A stretch of DNA of 43,984 nt from Oscillospiraceae bacterium (lineage in GTDB: Bacteria; Bacillota; Clostridia; Oscillospirales; Oscillospiraceae): contig JAFTUO010000011.1 in NCBI GenBank assembly GCA_017466215.1, forward strand, positions 1 through 43,984, read 5' to 3'. Position 1 is the first letter of the stretch. Each line of letters starts with the position of its first letter. Both the position numbers and the translations under genes were made by a program. Below are positions 1 to 8,518 of the stretch, piece by piece. The notes beneath the pieces were generated by a model that saw only the letters and a program-made list of their open reading frames with translations, was not told the DNA's origin and did no database searches.

Positions 1-7
1 ATGAGTC

Positions 8-35
8 TTGAAATATTTATACTTTGTGCTATAAT
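8..35 (+). promoter_or_regulatory. Sigma-A promoter at window start
   Basis: TTGAAA at 8-13 and TATAAT at 30-35 are separated by 16 bases, a near-consensus sigma-A promoter. Transcription would start near 42. The next supported gene begins at 297, so the leader would be about 255 nt. Confidence 0.6.
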
Positions 36-296
36 GACTGTGAGCACATTAAGGCAAAAAAACGGCAACATGATGCTGTAGTGAAGTGGAAAATTTGAGC
101 TGTTTTCCTCAAAAACCGTGACCAACTTTTGACCAACAAAATCCCGGTAAAAGAAAACAATCGGTATAATGGCACTGTATATCGAATACTGAGATAATGG
201 CTACCACCACATATCTACAAAACCAAAAATCTACCATCGAGTGGGAATAAAATTTCCTGCTGCAAGTGTTTGATTGTGCGTCAGGAGGTAATGCCA
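36..296 (+). other. Long leader / intergenic stretch without a gene
   Basis: No convincing coding region is present here. A 26-codon frame from position 1 ends at 81 and lacks a ribosome site. A TATAAT lies at 165-170 but has no -35 at proper distance. The stretch is either a long 5' leader of the gene at 297 or contains a second promoter I cannot resolve. I see no riboswitch fold that I recognise. Confidence 0.4.
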
Positions 297-680
297 ATGA
301 AAAGCGTTAAGCCCGGAAGAGGCCCGTCCTTTATGGGCGGAGTTATGAGTGTATTGATTGGTCTGTTTGGAGTTATCTGGACAGTCGTTGCTGCAAGTGC
401 CGGCGGCGGTGTATTTGCTCTGTTTGGCATTATCTTTATTGCCGTAGCTGTGGTACAAGCGGTTTATAATTTCAAGAATGCCACCGGAAAGAACCGCTAC
501 TCTGCGTTTGACATTACCGACAGCTCTGAAGAACCCGACCCGCTGAACGAGCGGTTTGGAAATGCGCAAGCTGCTCAGCAAACGAAGAGCGATGTTGACA
601 ACAAATTCTGTCCGTATTGCGGAACTCCAGTTGCAGGAGACTTTGAATATTGCAATAATTGTGGTAAGAAATTACCCTAA
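297..680 (+). CDS. Small membrane protein with C-terminal zinc ribbon
   Basis: The product is 127 residues. A hydrophobic region at about residues 15-60 can form two membrane helices. It is followed by a polar linker and a C-terminal zinc ribbon of the CPYCG...CNNCG kind (two CxxC pairs). Zinc-ribbon proteins of this kind are common in Clostridia and usually lack a known role. I chose the ATG at 297 because AGGAGG at 283-288 sits 8 bases upstream; the ATG at 291 is too close, and a TTG at 270 would precede the ribosome site. The gene stands alone between a promoter at 8-35 and a terminator at 713-745. Function unknown. Confidence 0.75.
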   Translation: MKSVKPGRGPSFMGGVMSVLIGLFGVIWTVVAASAGGGVFALFGIIFIAVAVVQAVYNFKNATGKNRYSAFDITDSSEEPDPLNERFGNAQAAQQTKSDVDNKFCPYCGTPVAGDFEYCNNCGKKLP

Positions 681-712
681 TTCAATCTGTTAAGCAATAT
701 ATTAGCGAAAAG

Positions 713-746
713 AAAGCGAGCTGTGGATTTCCACAGCTCGCTTTTA
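713..746. terminator. Bidirectional intrinsic terminator
   Basis: A perfect stem (AAAGCGAGCTGTGG / CCACAGCTCGCTTT, loop ATTT) is followed by TTTTATT on the plus strand and TTTCTTTT on the minus strand. It lies between the convergent gene ends at 680 and 754 and can serve both. Confidence 0.85.
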
Positions 747-753
747 TTGTATA

Positions 754-1488
754 TCAAAGATGATTCTCCATTACGGATACCTCGCGGTAGAATGCGGCGG
801 TTGCCGCCTGCTTATACGGCGTGAGCCACAGGTATCCAATGCCAAATGTAAGTGTACACAGCATATCCCAGCCAATAAAGCTCAGCTGCAGACAAAACAG
901 GCGGAAACGGTTGCCATACATCATCTGCTTGGACCGGTCGATCGCTTCACTTGCCGTCAGCTCCGGATGCTCCGCCAGAATGTAGCCGGTCATCGCGTAG
1001 CTATACCCTGCAACAATACCGGGAATAATAAACAACAGCGACCACAAAAATACATATAGCCACTGCAAGAGCTTTGCTGCAGCAGTTGTCTTCCAGTTGG
1101 TAAAGTATCTGAAAAGCGCGCCGATTTCCGGCTCATTTTGCTGATCCACCAGATCCAGATTAAACCGGGCGTAACCGATTTGAGTGATGCTGCCGAGGAT
1201 GAAATAGGCCACCGCCATCACCAGCGCCGCAATGACAACAAAGGATGCTCCTCTGACAAGCAGACCTGAAAGGGGCGAATTCCAGCCCATTTCGGTGGTG
1301 TAGATCTTCTGTCCGGCAAATTCCAACGCCGTATACGCACCATTTCCGTCGAAGTTTAGATTAATTTCCGGTCCGTTGGATGCTATCGCTCCCAGTATAG
1401 ACGCGACCACACCGGTAATGACCGCCGTGCCCCATCTGCCGGACAATGCATTTCTGGCTATGCTTCTAAAATCAGCTGCGTATTTCAT
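754..1488 (-). CDS. DUF975 family integral membrane protein
   Basis: The product is 244 residues. It starts with the N-terminal pattern typical of DUF975 (an R-x-x-ARNAL-x-G-x-W stretch near residues 8-19) and has about five hydrophobic segments, including one near 20-35, a pair around 80-105 and others at 140-165 and 200-220. DUF975 proteins are multi-pass membrane proteins of Firmicutes with no established function. The start codon overlaps the end of metH by 4 bases, so it is probably translationally coupled and is the last gene of the metF operon. Nothing in the sequence ties it to methionine chemistry, so the link is by position only. Confidence 0.75.
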   Translation of the reverse strand: MKYAADFRSIARNALSGRWGTAVITGVVASILGAIASNGPEINLNFDGNGAYTALEFAGQKIYTTEMGWNSPLSGLLVRGASFVVIAALVMAVAYFILGSITQIGYARFNLDLVDQQNEPEIGALFRYFTNWKTTAAAKLLQWLYVFLWSLLFIIPGIVAGYSYAMTGYILAEHPELTASEAIDRSKQMMYGNRFRLFCLQLSFIGWDMLCTLTFGIGYLWLTPYKQAATAAFYREVSVMENHL

Positions 1489-3860
1489 TCAATCACTCCC
1501 ATCGAATACCGCACCGTAGCCATTGCGTCCTTTGCGTAGTAATCCGCGCCGATGGCATCGGCATACTCCTGGGTCAGCACCGCGCCGCCGACCACAATCT
1601 TCACCCACGGAGCTTTCTCCCGGAGCAGCTTGATGGTGGCCTCCATCGCCGGCACAGTAGTGGTCATCAATGCGCTCAAACCAACCAGCGGCGCATTCTG
1701 CCGAATCACTTCTTCAGCAACCCGCTCCGGCGGCACATCCTTGCCCAGATCGTACACATCAAAACCGTAATTTTCCAGGATCAGCTTCACGATATTTTTG
1801 CCGATATCGTGAATATCGCCCTGCACGGTGGCGATCACGAACTTGCCTTTGCCTGCTGCCGTGCTGCCGGACATTTTGTCTTTGATTCTCTCAAAGGCCG
1901 CCTGCGAAGCCTCCGCGCTCATCAGAAGCTGTGGCAGGAACATGGTCTTATCCTCAAAGCCACGGCCCACAATGTCCAGCGCAGGAATGATCTGCTCTGA
2001 AACGATGGTAAGTGGCTCGACAGTTTCCAGCAGTTTTTGCGTGATTGCCGCTGCCTGCTCTTTCAGGCCCTTGACGATTGCACGCTGCAGGTCGCTGTCA
2101 ACTTTGATCGCCACAGTCTGCTCTGCCGCAGCCATATACTTGCCGATATTGGCAATATATTCTTCGCAGTTGGCATCCAGGCCGCTCAGCGCCTTAAAAG
2201 AATAATACGCTTTCATAATCTCCGCGGAATTGGGATTCATAATCGCCGCAGAAAGGCCGTTTTCCAGCGCCATTGTGAAGAATGCCGCCGTTATGCTGTC
2301 GCGATGCGGCAAGCCAAAGGAAACGTTGGAAACGCCCAGAGATGTATGGCAGCCTAATCTGTTTTTGATGATGTTCAGAGCTTTCAGCGTCTCCCGGGCC
2401 GCGCCCGCGTCAGCGCTGACGGTCATCGCCAGAGTGTCAAAAATCAGATCTTTTTTGTCAATGCCGTACTCTTTCGCTCTGGCTATGATCTTTTCCGCGA
2501 TCTTGACCCGGCCTTCAGCCGTTGCAGGAATACCGCTTTCGTCCAGCGTCAGGCAGACCACCAGACCGCCGTATTTCTTCACCAGCGGGAAGATCTGCGC
2601 CATCGCTTCTTCCTTACCGCTGACGGAGTTGATCATCGCCTTGCCATTATAACGGCGGAGCGCCTTTTCCATTGCCGCTGCATTCACGGTGTCGATCTGC
2701 AGAGGCAGGTCAATAATCGCCTGCAGTTCAAAGCAAACATCCGGCAGCATCGAGGCCTCGTCAATTTCCGGCAGGCCTACATTCACATCCAGGACGTGAA
2801 CGCCCTTCTCCTGCTGGCTGATTCCCTCGCCCAGGATATAACCCATATCTCCAGACCGAAGTGCCTCTTTCAGCTTAGCCTTACCGGTGGGATTGATCCG
2901 CTCGCCAATGAGGATCGGTCCTTCACCAAACTCAACCGCGTGGGTATAAGAGGAGATCAAGGTCCTGTTTTTGGGAGAAATGTGCTTGGGAACAGCCCCG
3001 AAAGTTTTCTCGCAAACCGCCTTAATATACGCCGGTGTCGTACCGCAGCAGCCGCCAACGAGCCGGACACCGCGGTCAATATATTCATCCATTGCCCCAG
3101 CAAAATCATCCGGAAGAACATCATAAACCGTCTTGCCGTTTTCGCTTCTGGGCAGGCCCGCATTGGGCTTGAGCAGCACCGGCACGGAGGCATATTCCAA
3201 ATACTCCTGAACGACCTTACTCAGCTGTTTCGGGCCCAGAGAGCAATTTGCGCCGATGGCATCCGCGCCCATACCCTCCAGCATCGCAACCATCGCCGCC
3301 GGGGTCGCTCCGGTCATTAGCTTGCCATCCTCGCCGTAGGCGTTGGACACAAATACCGGAAGATCGCAATTTTCCTTTGCCGCCAGAAGCGCCGCCTTGG
3401 TATCATAGCTGTCGCTCATAGTTTCAATGAGGATCAGATCCACACCGCAGGCCGCTCCAATACGCACAGTTTTGGCATAGACCTCCACCGCATCTTCAAA
3501 GTCAAAGTCGCCGTAGGGCTTCAGCAGCTTACCGATAGGGCCGATATCCAAAGCGACAAATTTCGCTTGCGATCCGACGCTGCTCTGGCGAGCTTTGTTT
3601 GCATTGGTAACGGCCGACTTGATGATATCTTCCAGCTCAGCATCGCCAAATTTCAATGCATTAGCGCCAAACGTATTGGTGCAGACAATATTCGAGCCGG
3701 CATCAAAATACGATCTGTGGATATCCACGATCACATCCGGGTGGCTTATATTCCAACGTTCCGGCAGCTCCCCGGGGGCAAGGCCCTTCTTCTGCAGGAG
3801 CGTGCCCATTCCACCATCCAGATACGCCACATTGTTTTGAATAAACTCTAAGACATTCAT
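1485..3860 (-). CDS. metH: Cobalamin-dependent methionine synthase, short form without reactivation domain
   Basis: The product is 791 residues and transfers a methyl group from methyltetrahydrofolate to homocysteine through cobalamin. The homocysteine domain (about 1-290) has the zinc ligands Cys206 (GANCSLGP) and Cys271-Cys272 (GGCCGT). The pterin-binding domain covers roughly 310-560 (GERINPTGK, then a DVNVG motif). A helical cap and a B12-binding Rossmann domain follow, with the DxHxxG motif at 682-687, so His684 is the expected lower cobalt ligand. E. coli MetH is about 1230 residues; the C-terminal SAM-dependent reactivation domain is absent here and is encoded separately by the next gene upstream (3867-4511), 6 bases away. 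This split arrangement is known from other bacteria such as Thermotoga. The gene lies in an operon with metF. Confidence 0.93.
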   Translation of the reverse strand: MNVLEFIQNNVAYLDGGMGTLLQKKGLAPGELPERWNISHPDVIVDIHRSYFDAGSNIVCTNTFGANALKFGDAELEDIIKSAVTNANKARQSSVGSQAKFVALDIGPIGKLLKPYGDFDFEDAVEVYAKTVRIGAACGVDLILIETMSDSYDTKAALLAAKENCDLPVFVSNAYGEDGKLMTGATPAAMVAMLEGMGADAIGANCSLGPKQLSKVVQEYLEYASVPVLLKPNAGLPRSENGKTVYDVLPDDFAGAMDEYIDRGVRLVGGCCGTTPAYIKAVCEKTFGAVPKHISPKNRTLISSYTHAVEFGEGPILIGERINPTGKAKLKEALRSGDMGYILGEGISQQEKGVHVLDVNVGLPEIDEASMLPDVCFELQAIIDLPLQIDTVNAAAMEKALRRYNGKAMINSVSGKEEAMAQIFPLVKKYGGLVVCLTLDESGIPATAEGRVKIAEKIIARAKEYGIDKKDLIFDTLAMTVSADAGAARETLKALNIIKNRLGCHTSLGVSNVSFGLPHRDSITAAFFTMALENGLSAAIMNPNSAEIMKAYYSFKALSGLDANCEEYIANIGKYMAAAEQTVAIKVDSDLQRAIVKGLKEQAAAITQKLLETVEPLTIVSEQIIPALDIVGRGFEDKTMFLPQLLMSAEASQAAFERIKDKMSGSTAAGKGKFVIATVQGDIHDIGKNIVKLILENYGFDVYDLGKDVPPERVAEEVIRQNAPLVGLSALMTTTVPAMEATIKLLREKAPWVKIVVGGAVLTQEYADAIGADYYAKDAMATVRYSMGVIE

Positions 3861-3866
3861 TTATAT

Positions 3867-4511
3867 TCACCGCCGATAATTACAGTTCCCATTGGTGCAG
3901 TTTTCACACTTATGACGGGTTTCACTTACGGGCGCAGAACCAACGCCGAAGATGGCCGTTACAGATTTAGACGGAGACATCAGCAAGCTCTCATTTAAGC
4001 CGACGCCGACTTTTCTGCTGCAGTCCAGCAAGGCAAAAATATCCTTTTGCGCCTCCAGCGGCAGGTCGCCATAGCCCGGAGAAAACCGCGGCGTGCAGAA
4101 TTTGCCCTCTGCTGCGATCTGCACCTTCATCTCCTTGCAGAAAGCATCACATAGTGCCTCGATTCGCTCCGCGCCGTATGCCTGCGCCAACAAAGCACGG
4201 GTTGCAGATATCTGCTGATATTTCGCGATATACCGATCGACCTCAATGCCAATGGTTGCCGCAAAAAGAACGACTTCATCACATCCACGCAAGCATTTCG
4301 CCAGATCTCTGGACTGCGTCCCAAAAGGTAGTTCGCTCATCCGCCGATAGCACACCCGATAGGAAAGCTTTCCCGCAAGATCCCCGATCACTGTATACAA
4401 CAGACATTGCAGCTGCTCCTCGGGCTCGCCCTTAAGTCCCGCGTAGCGCCAGATCTCCCTTTCGTTTATCGGGAAATCGGTGGCATACCGTTTCACAAAA
4501 ATTGTGTTCAT
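3867..4511 (-). CDS. Stand-alone MetH reactivation-domain protein
   Basis: The product is 214 residues and resembles the C-terminal reactivation domain of cobalamin-dependent methionine synthase, which binds SAM and flavodoxin to methylate oxidised cob(II)alamin. The signature is in the second half: a RFSPGYGDLPLEAQ stretch near residue 143 and a SLLMSPSKSVTAIFGVG stretch near 180. The first half is a helical region with FAATIG near residue 84. A Cys-rich tail follows (CENCTNGNCNYRR), which the MetH domain does not have; it could bind metal, but this is a guess. The gene begins 2 bases after metF and ends 6 bases before the short metH, so the pair reconstitutes a full methionine synthase. Confidence 0.88.
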   Translation of the reverse strand: MNTIFVKRYATDFPINEREIWRYAGLKGEPEEQLQCLLYTVIGDLAGKLSYRVCYRRMSELPFGTQSRDLAKCLRGCDEVVLFAATIGIEVDRYIAKYQQISATRALLAQAYGAERIEALCDAFCKEMKVQIAAEGKFCTPRFSPGYGDLPLEAQKDIFALLDCSRKVGVGLNESLLMSPSKSVTAIFGVGSAPVSETRHKCENCTNGNCNYRR

Positions 4512-4513
4512 AG

Positions 4514-5401
4514 TTACACCGTAAAGCTATTGCCGAGAATTTCGGAGAGATTCTTCTGGATTCCCTCGGCGATTTCAGGCTTGTTCATCGTATAAACGTG
4601 AACATTGGTAATGCCGTTGGCGTACAGATCAATGATCTGATCCGTGGCATAAGCAATACCTGCCTGCTTCATAGCCGCAGGATTACTGCCGAACTTGTCC
4701 ACCATCGCCCGGAAGCGCTGGGGCATAAATGCGCCGGAAAGCTTGATGGCCCGATCCACCTGATTGGCATTGGTGATGGGCATAATGCCCGGCACGATAG
4801 GTACGGCAATACCCGCCTCGCGGATCTTATAGAGGAAATTAAAGAACAAATTGTTGTCGAAAATCATCTGGGTGGTCAAAAAGTCCACGCCTGCATCCAC
4901 CTTTTCTTTCAGATGCAGGATGTCGTCGCGCTGATTCAGACTTTCGGGATGCACCTCAGGATAGCAAGCGCCGCCGATGCAGAAATCCCCGGCCTTTTTC
5001 AGCTCCTCCACCAGCTCGATGGCGTGGCGGTAGTCCCATTTGCTTCTGTCGGTCTTCTCCAGCTCCGGGGTCAGATCGCCCCGCAGGGCCATCACATTCA
5101 TAATGCCGGATTCTTTCAGCGCCTGGATCCGCTTCTGCACGCTGGTCTTGTCAGAGGAAACGCAGGTCAGGTGGGCCAGCATCGGCACACCGTACTTTTC
5201 CTTGATGTTTTTTGCTATGGCCAGAGTATATTCGCTGGTGCCGCCGCCTGCACCGTATGTAACGCTCATAAAAGAAGGCTTCAATGCGGCGATCCTCTCC
5301 GTTGCATTGCGCACGCTTTCAAAAGAAGTCTCCGTCTTGGGCGGAAATACTTCAAAAGAAAGACCAACCTTGTCTTGCTTCAGTATGTCAATAATTTTCA
5401 T
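4514..5401 (-). CDS. metF: Methylenetetrahydrofolate reductase
   Basis: The product is 295 residues, the usual size for bacterial MetF. This flavoprotein reduces 5,10-methylene-THF to 5-methyl-THF, the methyl donor for the MetH encoded two genes downstream. Visible family features are the N-terminal SFEVFPPK motif, SVTYGAGG, ALRGD and the THLTC-like strand (here AHLTC), and a QMIFDN motif later. The start at 5401 is preceded by AAAGGA about 10 bases upstream; a longer reading frame upstream would run through the promoter at 5438-5466 and is rejected. It is the first gene of a four-gene operon. The leader is only about 30 nt, so there is no room for an S-box or other SAM riboswitch. Confidence 0.95.
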   Translation of the reverse strand: MKIIDILKQDKVGLSFEVFPPKTETSFESVRNATERIAALKPSFMSVTYGAGGGTSEYTLAIAKNIKEKYGVPMLAHLTCVSSDKTSVQKRIQALKESGIMNVMALRGDLTPELEKTDRSKWDYRHAIELVEELKKAGDFCIGGACYPEVHPESLNQRDDILHLKEKVDAGVDFLTTQMIFDNNLFFNFLYKIREAGIAVPIVPGIMPITNANQVDRAIKLSGAFMPQRFRAMVDKFGSNPAAMKQAGIAYATDQIIDLYANGITNVHVYTMNKPEIAEGIQKNLSEILGNSFTV

Positions 5402-5437
5402 CGCAATCACATTCCTTTGGTGCGGTTTATTGGCATA

Positions 5438-5466
5438 ATCATACCATACCTCCAAACATTTTGCAA
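5438..5466 (-). promoter_or_regulatory. Promoter of the metF-metH operon
   Basis: On the minus strand TTGCAA (5461-5466) and TATGAT (5438-5443) are 17 bases apart. The element lies just after the glmM terminator and about 30-40 bases before the metF start. Confidence 0.75.
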
Positions 5467-5501
5467 TAAAAATGCGCGGACTATGCATCTGCATAGTCCG
5501 C
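5467..5501 (-). terminator. Intrinsic terminator after glmM
   Basis: A 12-bp perfect stem (GCGGACTATGCA / TGCATAGTCCGC, loop of 2) at 5476-5501 is followed on the minus strand by GCATTTTTAT. It begins just past the glmM stop codon at 5508 and separates it from the metF promoter. Confidence 0.85.
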
Positions 5502-5507
5502 TTCAAT

Positions 5508-6893
5508 TTACACCGCGTAACCTCTATCGCGAATTACCTTGATAACGCTGTCCACCAAGGTTTCGCAAAGCTGCATATCTTCCGCTTCCACCATCACACG
5601 GATCTTTGGTTCAGTGCCGGATTCCCGTACCAAAATTCGGCCGGAATCCCCCAGCTTTGCCGCCGCAGCAGCCACCGCCGCCTGAACGTCCGGATCATTC
5701 TGCGCCTGTGCCTTATCCGTAACAGTGATGTTCTTCAGCACCTGGGGATAGAACGTAAAACCCTCACAAAGCTGACAAAGTGTCTTCTTTTTCGCCAGCA
5801 TAACCTCCATAATCTTCAGCGAGGTCAGAATACCGTCGCCGGTGGAAGCATACTTGGAGAAAATAATATGCCCGCTCTGCTCACCACCCAGACGGCAGCC
5901 GTTGGTCATCATATACTCATAGACGTACTTATCCCCCACCGCGGTCTTGGCATAGCCAATGCCCAGCTCATCAAAAGCCTTATAAAGACCAAAATTGGAC
6001 ATCACCGTAGTAACAACGGTATTGCCTGCCAGCTTGCCCCGCTCCTTCATATACTTGCCGTAGATATAGAGGATATGATCGCCGGTGATCACATTCCCCT
6101 TTTCATCCACGCAGAGGCAGCGGTCTGCATCGCCGTCATAGGAAAAGCCCACGTCCAGTTCATTATCCACCACAAATTTTTGCATCACTTCAATGTGGGT
6201 CGAGCCGGCATTGGTGTTAATGTTGCAGCCATCCGGCTCAGCACCAATCAAATAGGTTTTCGCGCCCATCGCGTCGAACACATTCTTCGCAATGTTCCAC
6301 GCCGCGCCGTTGGCGCAATCCAGACCGATCCGCATCCCCTTAAACGAATACATCCCAAGGCCGATCAAATAGCCGATATAACGGTTTCTGCCGGCCACGT
6401 GGTCAACGCTGCGGCCGATCTGCTCCCGCTTGGCAAGGGGGAGATCAGTCCATTCCTTGCCGAACGCTTCCAGATGACTGTCCAGGTAATCCTCCACCAG
6501 ACCGATCACCCGCTCATCCATCTTCTCACCGTAGCTATTGATCAGCTTGATTCCGTTATCGTAATACGGATTATGGGACGCAGAGATCATAATGCCACAG
6601 TCAAAATCCTCCGACCGGCACACAAATGCCACCGACGGCGTGGTAGTAACGTGGAGTAGGTACGCATCCGCGCCGCTGGCTGTCAAACCGCCCACCAGAC
6701 TGTATTCCAGCATATAGCTGGACCTGCGGGTATCCTTGCCGATGACAACCCGCGCAGGACCGTCCTGGCCGTTTCTACGCCGCAGCTGCGTGTAATACCA
6801 GCCAAGAAAACGTCCCACCTGAAAGGCGTGATCGGCCGTCAGCGCCACATTTGCTTCGCCGCGAAAACCATCCGTTCCAAAGTATTTCCCCAT
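5508..6893 (-). CDS. glmM: Phosphoglucosamine mutase
   Basis: The product is 461 residues. It interconverts glucosamine-6-phosphate and glucosamine-1-phosphate on the way to UDP-GlcNAc and peptidoglycan. Features of the alpha-D-phosphohexomutase family: GTDGFRG at the N-terminus, the catalytic phosphoserine loop ISASHNPYYDNGIK near residue 100, the metal loop SYDGDADRC near 245, the substrate loop GGEQSGHI near 330, and the phosphate-binding RESGTEPKIRVMVE near the C-terminus. The start is ATG at 6893, with GGAGG 7 bases upstream; the TTG at 6899 is too close to it. The ATG overlaps the stop of the preceding gene (TGATG), so the two are coupled. Confidence 0.93.
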   Translation of the reverse strand: MGKYFGTDGFRGEANVALTADHAFQVGRFLGWYYTQLRRRNGQDGPARVVIGKDTRRSSYMLEYSLVGGLTASGADAYLLHVTTTPSVAFVCRSEDFDCGIMISASHNPYYDNGIKLINSYGEKMDERVIGLVEDYLDSHLEAFGKEWTDLPLAKREQIGRSVDHVAGRNRYIGYLIGLGMYSFKGMRIGLDCANGAAWNIAKNVFDAMGAKTYLIGAEPDGCNINTNAGSTHIEVMQKFVVDNELDVGFSYDGDADRCLCVDEKGNVITGDHILYIYGKYMKERGKLAGNTVVTTVMSNFGLYKAFDELGIGYAKTAVGDKYVYEYMMTNGCRLGGEQSGHIIFSKYASTGDGILTSLKIMEVMLAKKKTLCQLCEGFTFYPQVLKNITVTDKAQAQNDPDVQAAVAAAAAKLGDSGRILVRESGTEPKIRVMVEAEDMQLCETLVDSVIKVIRDRGYAV

Positions 6894-7543
6894 CACCAAT
6901 CCTCCTTTTTCACGATCACGCCAGCTGTCTTCCAGATGCTTCGTTCCGGAACGATCCCGCGCACGCAGGATGTGGGGTAAATATTGCTATTCCTGCCGAT
7001 CATTGTGCCGGGATTTAAGACCGCATTGCAGCCAACCTCCACATAATCGCCAAGCATTGCGCCGAATTTCTTCAGCCCGGTTTCCATACCGTTTACAACC
7101 ACCAGGCTCTTATCGGACTTGACATTGGAGGTTACCGCGCCTGCACCCATATGGGCCTTATATCCAAGGATGCTGTCACCAACATAGTTAAAATGGGGCA
7201 CTTGCACACCGTCAAAAAGAATCACATTCTTAAGCTCTGTGGAGTTGCCCACAACACAATCTTCCCCCACCAGCGCGCTGCCGCGAATAAAGGCACAATG
7301 CCGCACCTCGGTATTCGCACCGATAACGCAAGGCCCGCCAATGTGGGCGGTGGACGCAACCGTTGCCGTCCTATGAATCCACACAGAGGGCGATATTTCC
7401 TCAAAGTCCTCCCCCAGATTCTCAACGATTGACAAAATCAGATCCTTAATACCTGTTAACGCTTGCCAGGGATACTCAAAACCTCTGAGATACTCCCCTG
7501 CCAATGTATGTGTAAGGTCAAAAAGGTCGGTTGTTTTCATCAT
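6893..7543 (-). CDS. Left-handed beta-helix (GlmU C-terminal-like) acyltransferase/nucleotidyltransferase-related protein
   Basis: The product is 216 residues and is built mostly of hexapeptide repeats (for example IGGPCVIGANTEV, and HMGAGAVTSNVKSD in the acetyl-CoA-site style). It resembles the C-terminal acetyltransferase half of GlmU and of related sugar-nucleotide enzymes, but has no N-terminal pyrophosphorylase domain. The HMGAGAVTSN stretch near residue 132 corresponds to the region that holds catalytic and cofactor contacts in GlmU-like proteins. It overlaps glmM by one base and lies near nagB, so a role in amino-sugar activation is likely. Whether it acetylates glucosamine-1-phosphate or works on another sugar cannot be told from sequence alone. 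The first of two adjacent ATGs (7543) has GGGAG 9 bases upstream. Confidence 0.8.
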   Translation of the reverse strand: MMKTTDLFDLTHTLAGEYLRGFEYPWQALTGIKDLILSIVENLGEDFEEISPSVWIHRTATVASTAHIGGPCVIGANTEVRHCAFIRGSALVGEDCVVGNSTELKNVILFDGVQVPHFNYVGDSILGYKAHMGAGAVTSNVKSDKSLVVVNGMETGLKKFGAMLGDYVEVGCNAVLNPGTMIGRNSNIYPTSCVRGIVPERSIWKTAGVIVKKEDW

Positions 7544-7609
7544 TGCTGCATACTCCCTTTCCCAATCAGTTTGTGCGCAGCATTACGGAAATATTCTACT
7601 TTACAGCAT

Positions 7610-7643
7610 AGAAAAACTGCCCGATCCGTCGATCGGGCAGTTT
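7610..7643 (-). terminator. Intrinsic terminator after nagB
   Basis: A 13-bp perfect stem (AAACTGCCCGATC / GATCGGGCAGTTT, 4-base loop) lies at 7614-7643. On the minus strand it continues with TTTTTC. It starts 10 bases after the nagB stop. Confidence 0.88.
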
Positions 7644-7653
7644 GAAGAATCAA

Positions 7654-8439
7654 TTACTTTTCGTTCTTGTAGATTTCCTTGAAGTACTTGTAGGTATCCA
7701 CCTTCAGCTCGCCGCAGGCAGCCTCGTCGCAGGCGATGATGCCGTCCTTGTGCATCTGCAGAGCACTGATGGTCCAGGCGTGATCAACGCCGCCCTCAAC
7801 ACAGTGGCGAAGGGCGCGAGCCTTGTTGTGGCCGCTGATCAGCAGCAGGACCTGCTTGGAGTCGCAGACAGTACCGACGCCAACGGACAAAGCGGTCTTG
7901 GGCACCTTGTTGGGGTCGTTGTCGAAGAAACGGGAGTTAACGATCAGGGTATCCTCGGTCAGAGCGCGGACACCGGTGCGGGAAGTCAGAGAAGTGAAGG
8001 GCTCATTGAAGGCAATGTGGCCGTCCACGCCGCTTCCGCCCAGGAACAGGTCGATGCCGCCGTAGGAAGCGATCTTGTCCTCGTAGCGCTGGCACTCGGC
8101 CTCCAGATCCTCCGCCATACCGTTGAGGATGTTGATGTTCTCAGCGGGGATGTCGATGTGGTTGAAGAAATTGTCGTGCATAAAGTACCAGTAGCTCTGG
8201 TCGTGCTCACGGGGCAGACCAACGTACTCGTCCATATTGAAGGTAACCACGTTCTTGAAGGTAACCTTGCCGGCCTTGTTCATCTCGATCAGGTTCTTAT
8301 AGACACCCAGAGGAGAAGATCCGGTGGGCAGACCCAGGACGAAGGGACGGTTTTCCTTATGATTGTTGATGGCGTCAGCAATGTGCTGAGCAGCCCAGGC
8401 ACACATTTCTTTGTAATCGTTTTTGATAATCAGTTTCAT
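7654..8439 (-). CDS. nagB: Glucosamine-6-phosphate deaminase
   Basis: The product is 261 residues, a normal length. It converts glucosamine-6-phosphate to fructose-6-phosphate and ammonia, feeding amino sugars into glycolysis and opposing GlmM flux. Family motifs are [12 protein letters not shown] near residue 36, NMDEYVGL with the catalytic Asp70, and [13 protein letters not shown] near 134-146 with the active-site His. I chose the ATG at 8439; the in-frame GTG at 8451 sits almost on the GGAG ribosome site. A strong promoter lies at 8491-8518, overlapping the end of the alpha-galactosidase gene, and a terminator follows, so it can be a single-gene unit. Confidence 0.95.
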   Translation of the reverse strand: MKLIIKNDYKEMCAWAAQHIADAINNHKENRPFVLGLPTGSSPLGVYKNLIEMNKAGKVTFKNVVTFNMDEYVGLPREHDQSYWYFMHDNFFNHIDIPAENINILNGMAEDLEAECQRYEDKIASYGGIDLFLGGSGVDGHIAFNEPFTSLTSRTGVRALTEDTLIVNSRFFDNDPNKVPKTALSVGVGTVCDSKQVLLLISGHNKARALRHCVEGGVDHAWTISALQMHKDGIIACDEAACGELKVDTYKYFKEIYKNEK

Positions 8440-8490
8440 TACAGTACACACTCCAATGATAATTTAAGCGCAATTTTGCTTGCTTCTAGT

Positions 8491-8518
8491 ATTATACAGC
8501 CTTAAAAGTAAATGTCAA
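8491..8518 (-). promoter_or_regulatory. nagB promoter overlapping the upstream stop codon
   Basis: On the minus strand TTGACA (8513-8518), 16 bases and TATAAT (8491-8496) form a near-perfect sigma-A promoter. The -35 and spacer are inside the last codons of the alpha-galactosidase gene and its TAA stop (8492-8494) is part of the -10 hexamer. Confidence 0.85.

Noticed and set aside
1..81. 26-codon frame at the window start
   Set aside because: No ribosome site, and it overlaps a good promoter.
5402..5470. SAM or cobalamin riboswitch before metF
   Set aside because: The promoter at 5438-5466 leaves a leader of about 30 nt, too short for either.
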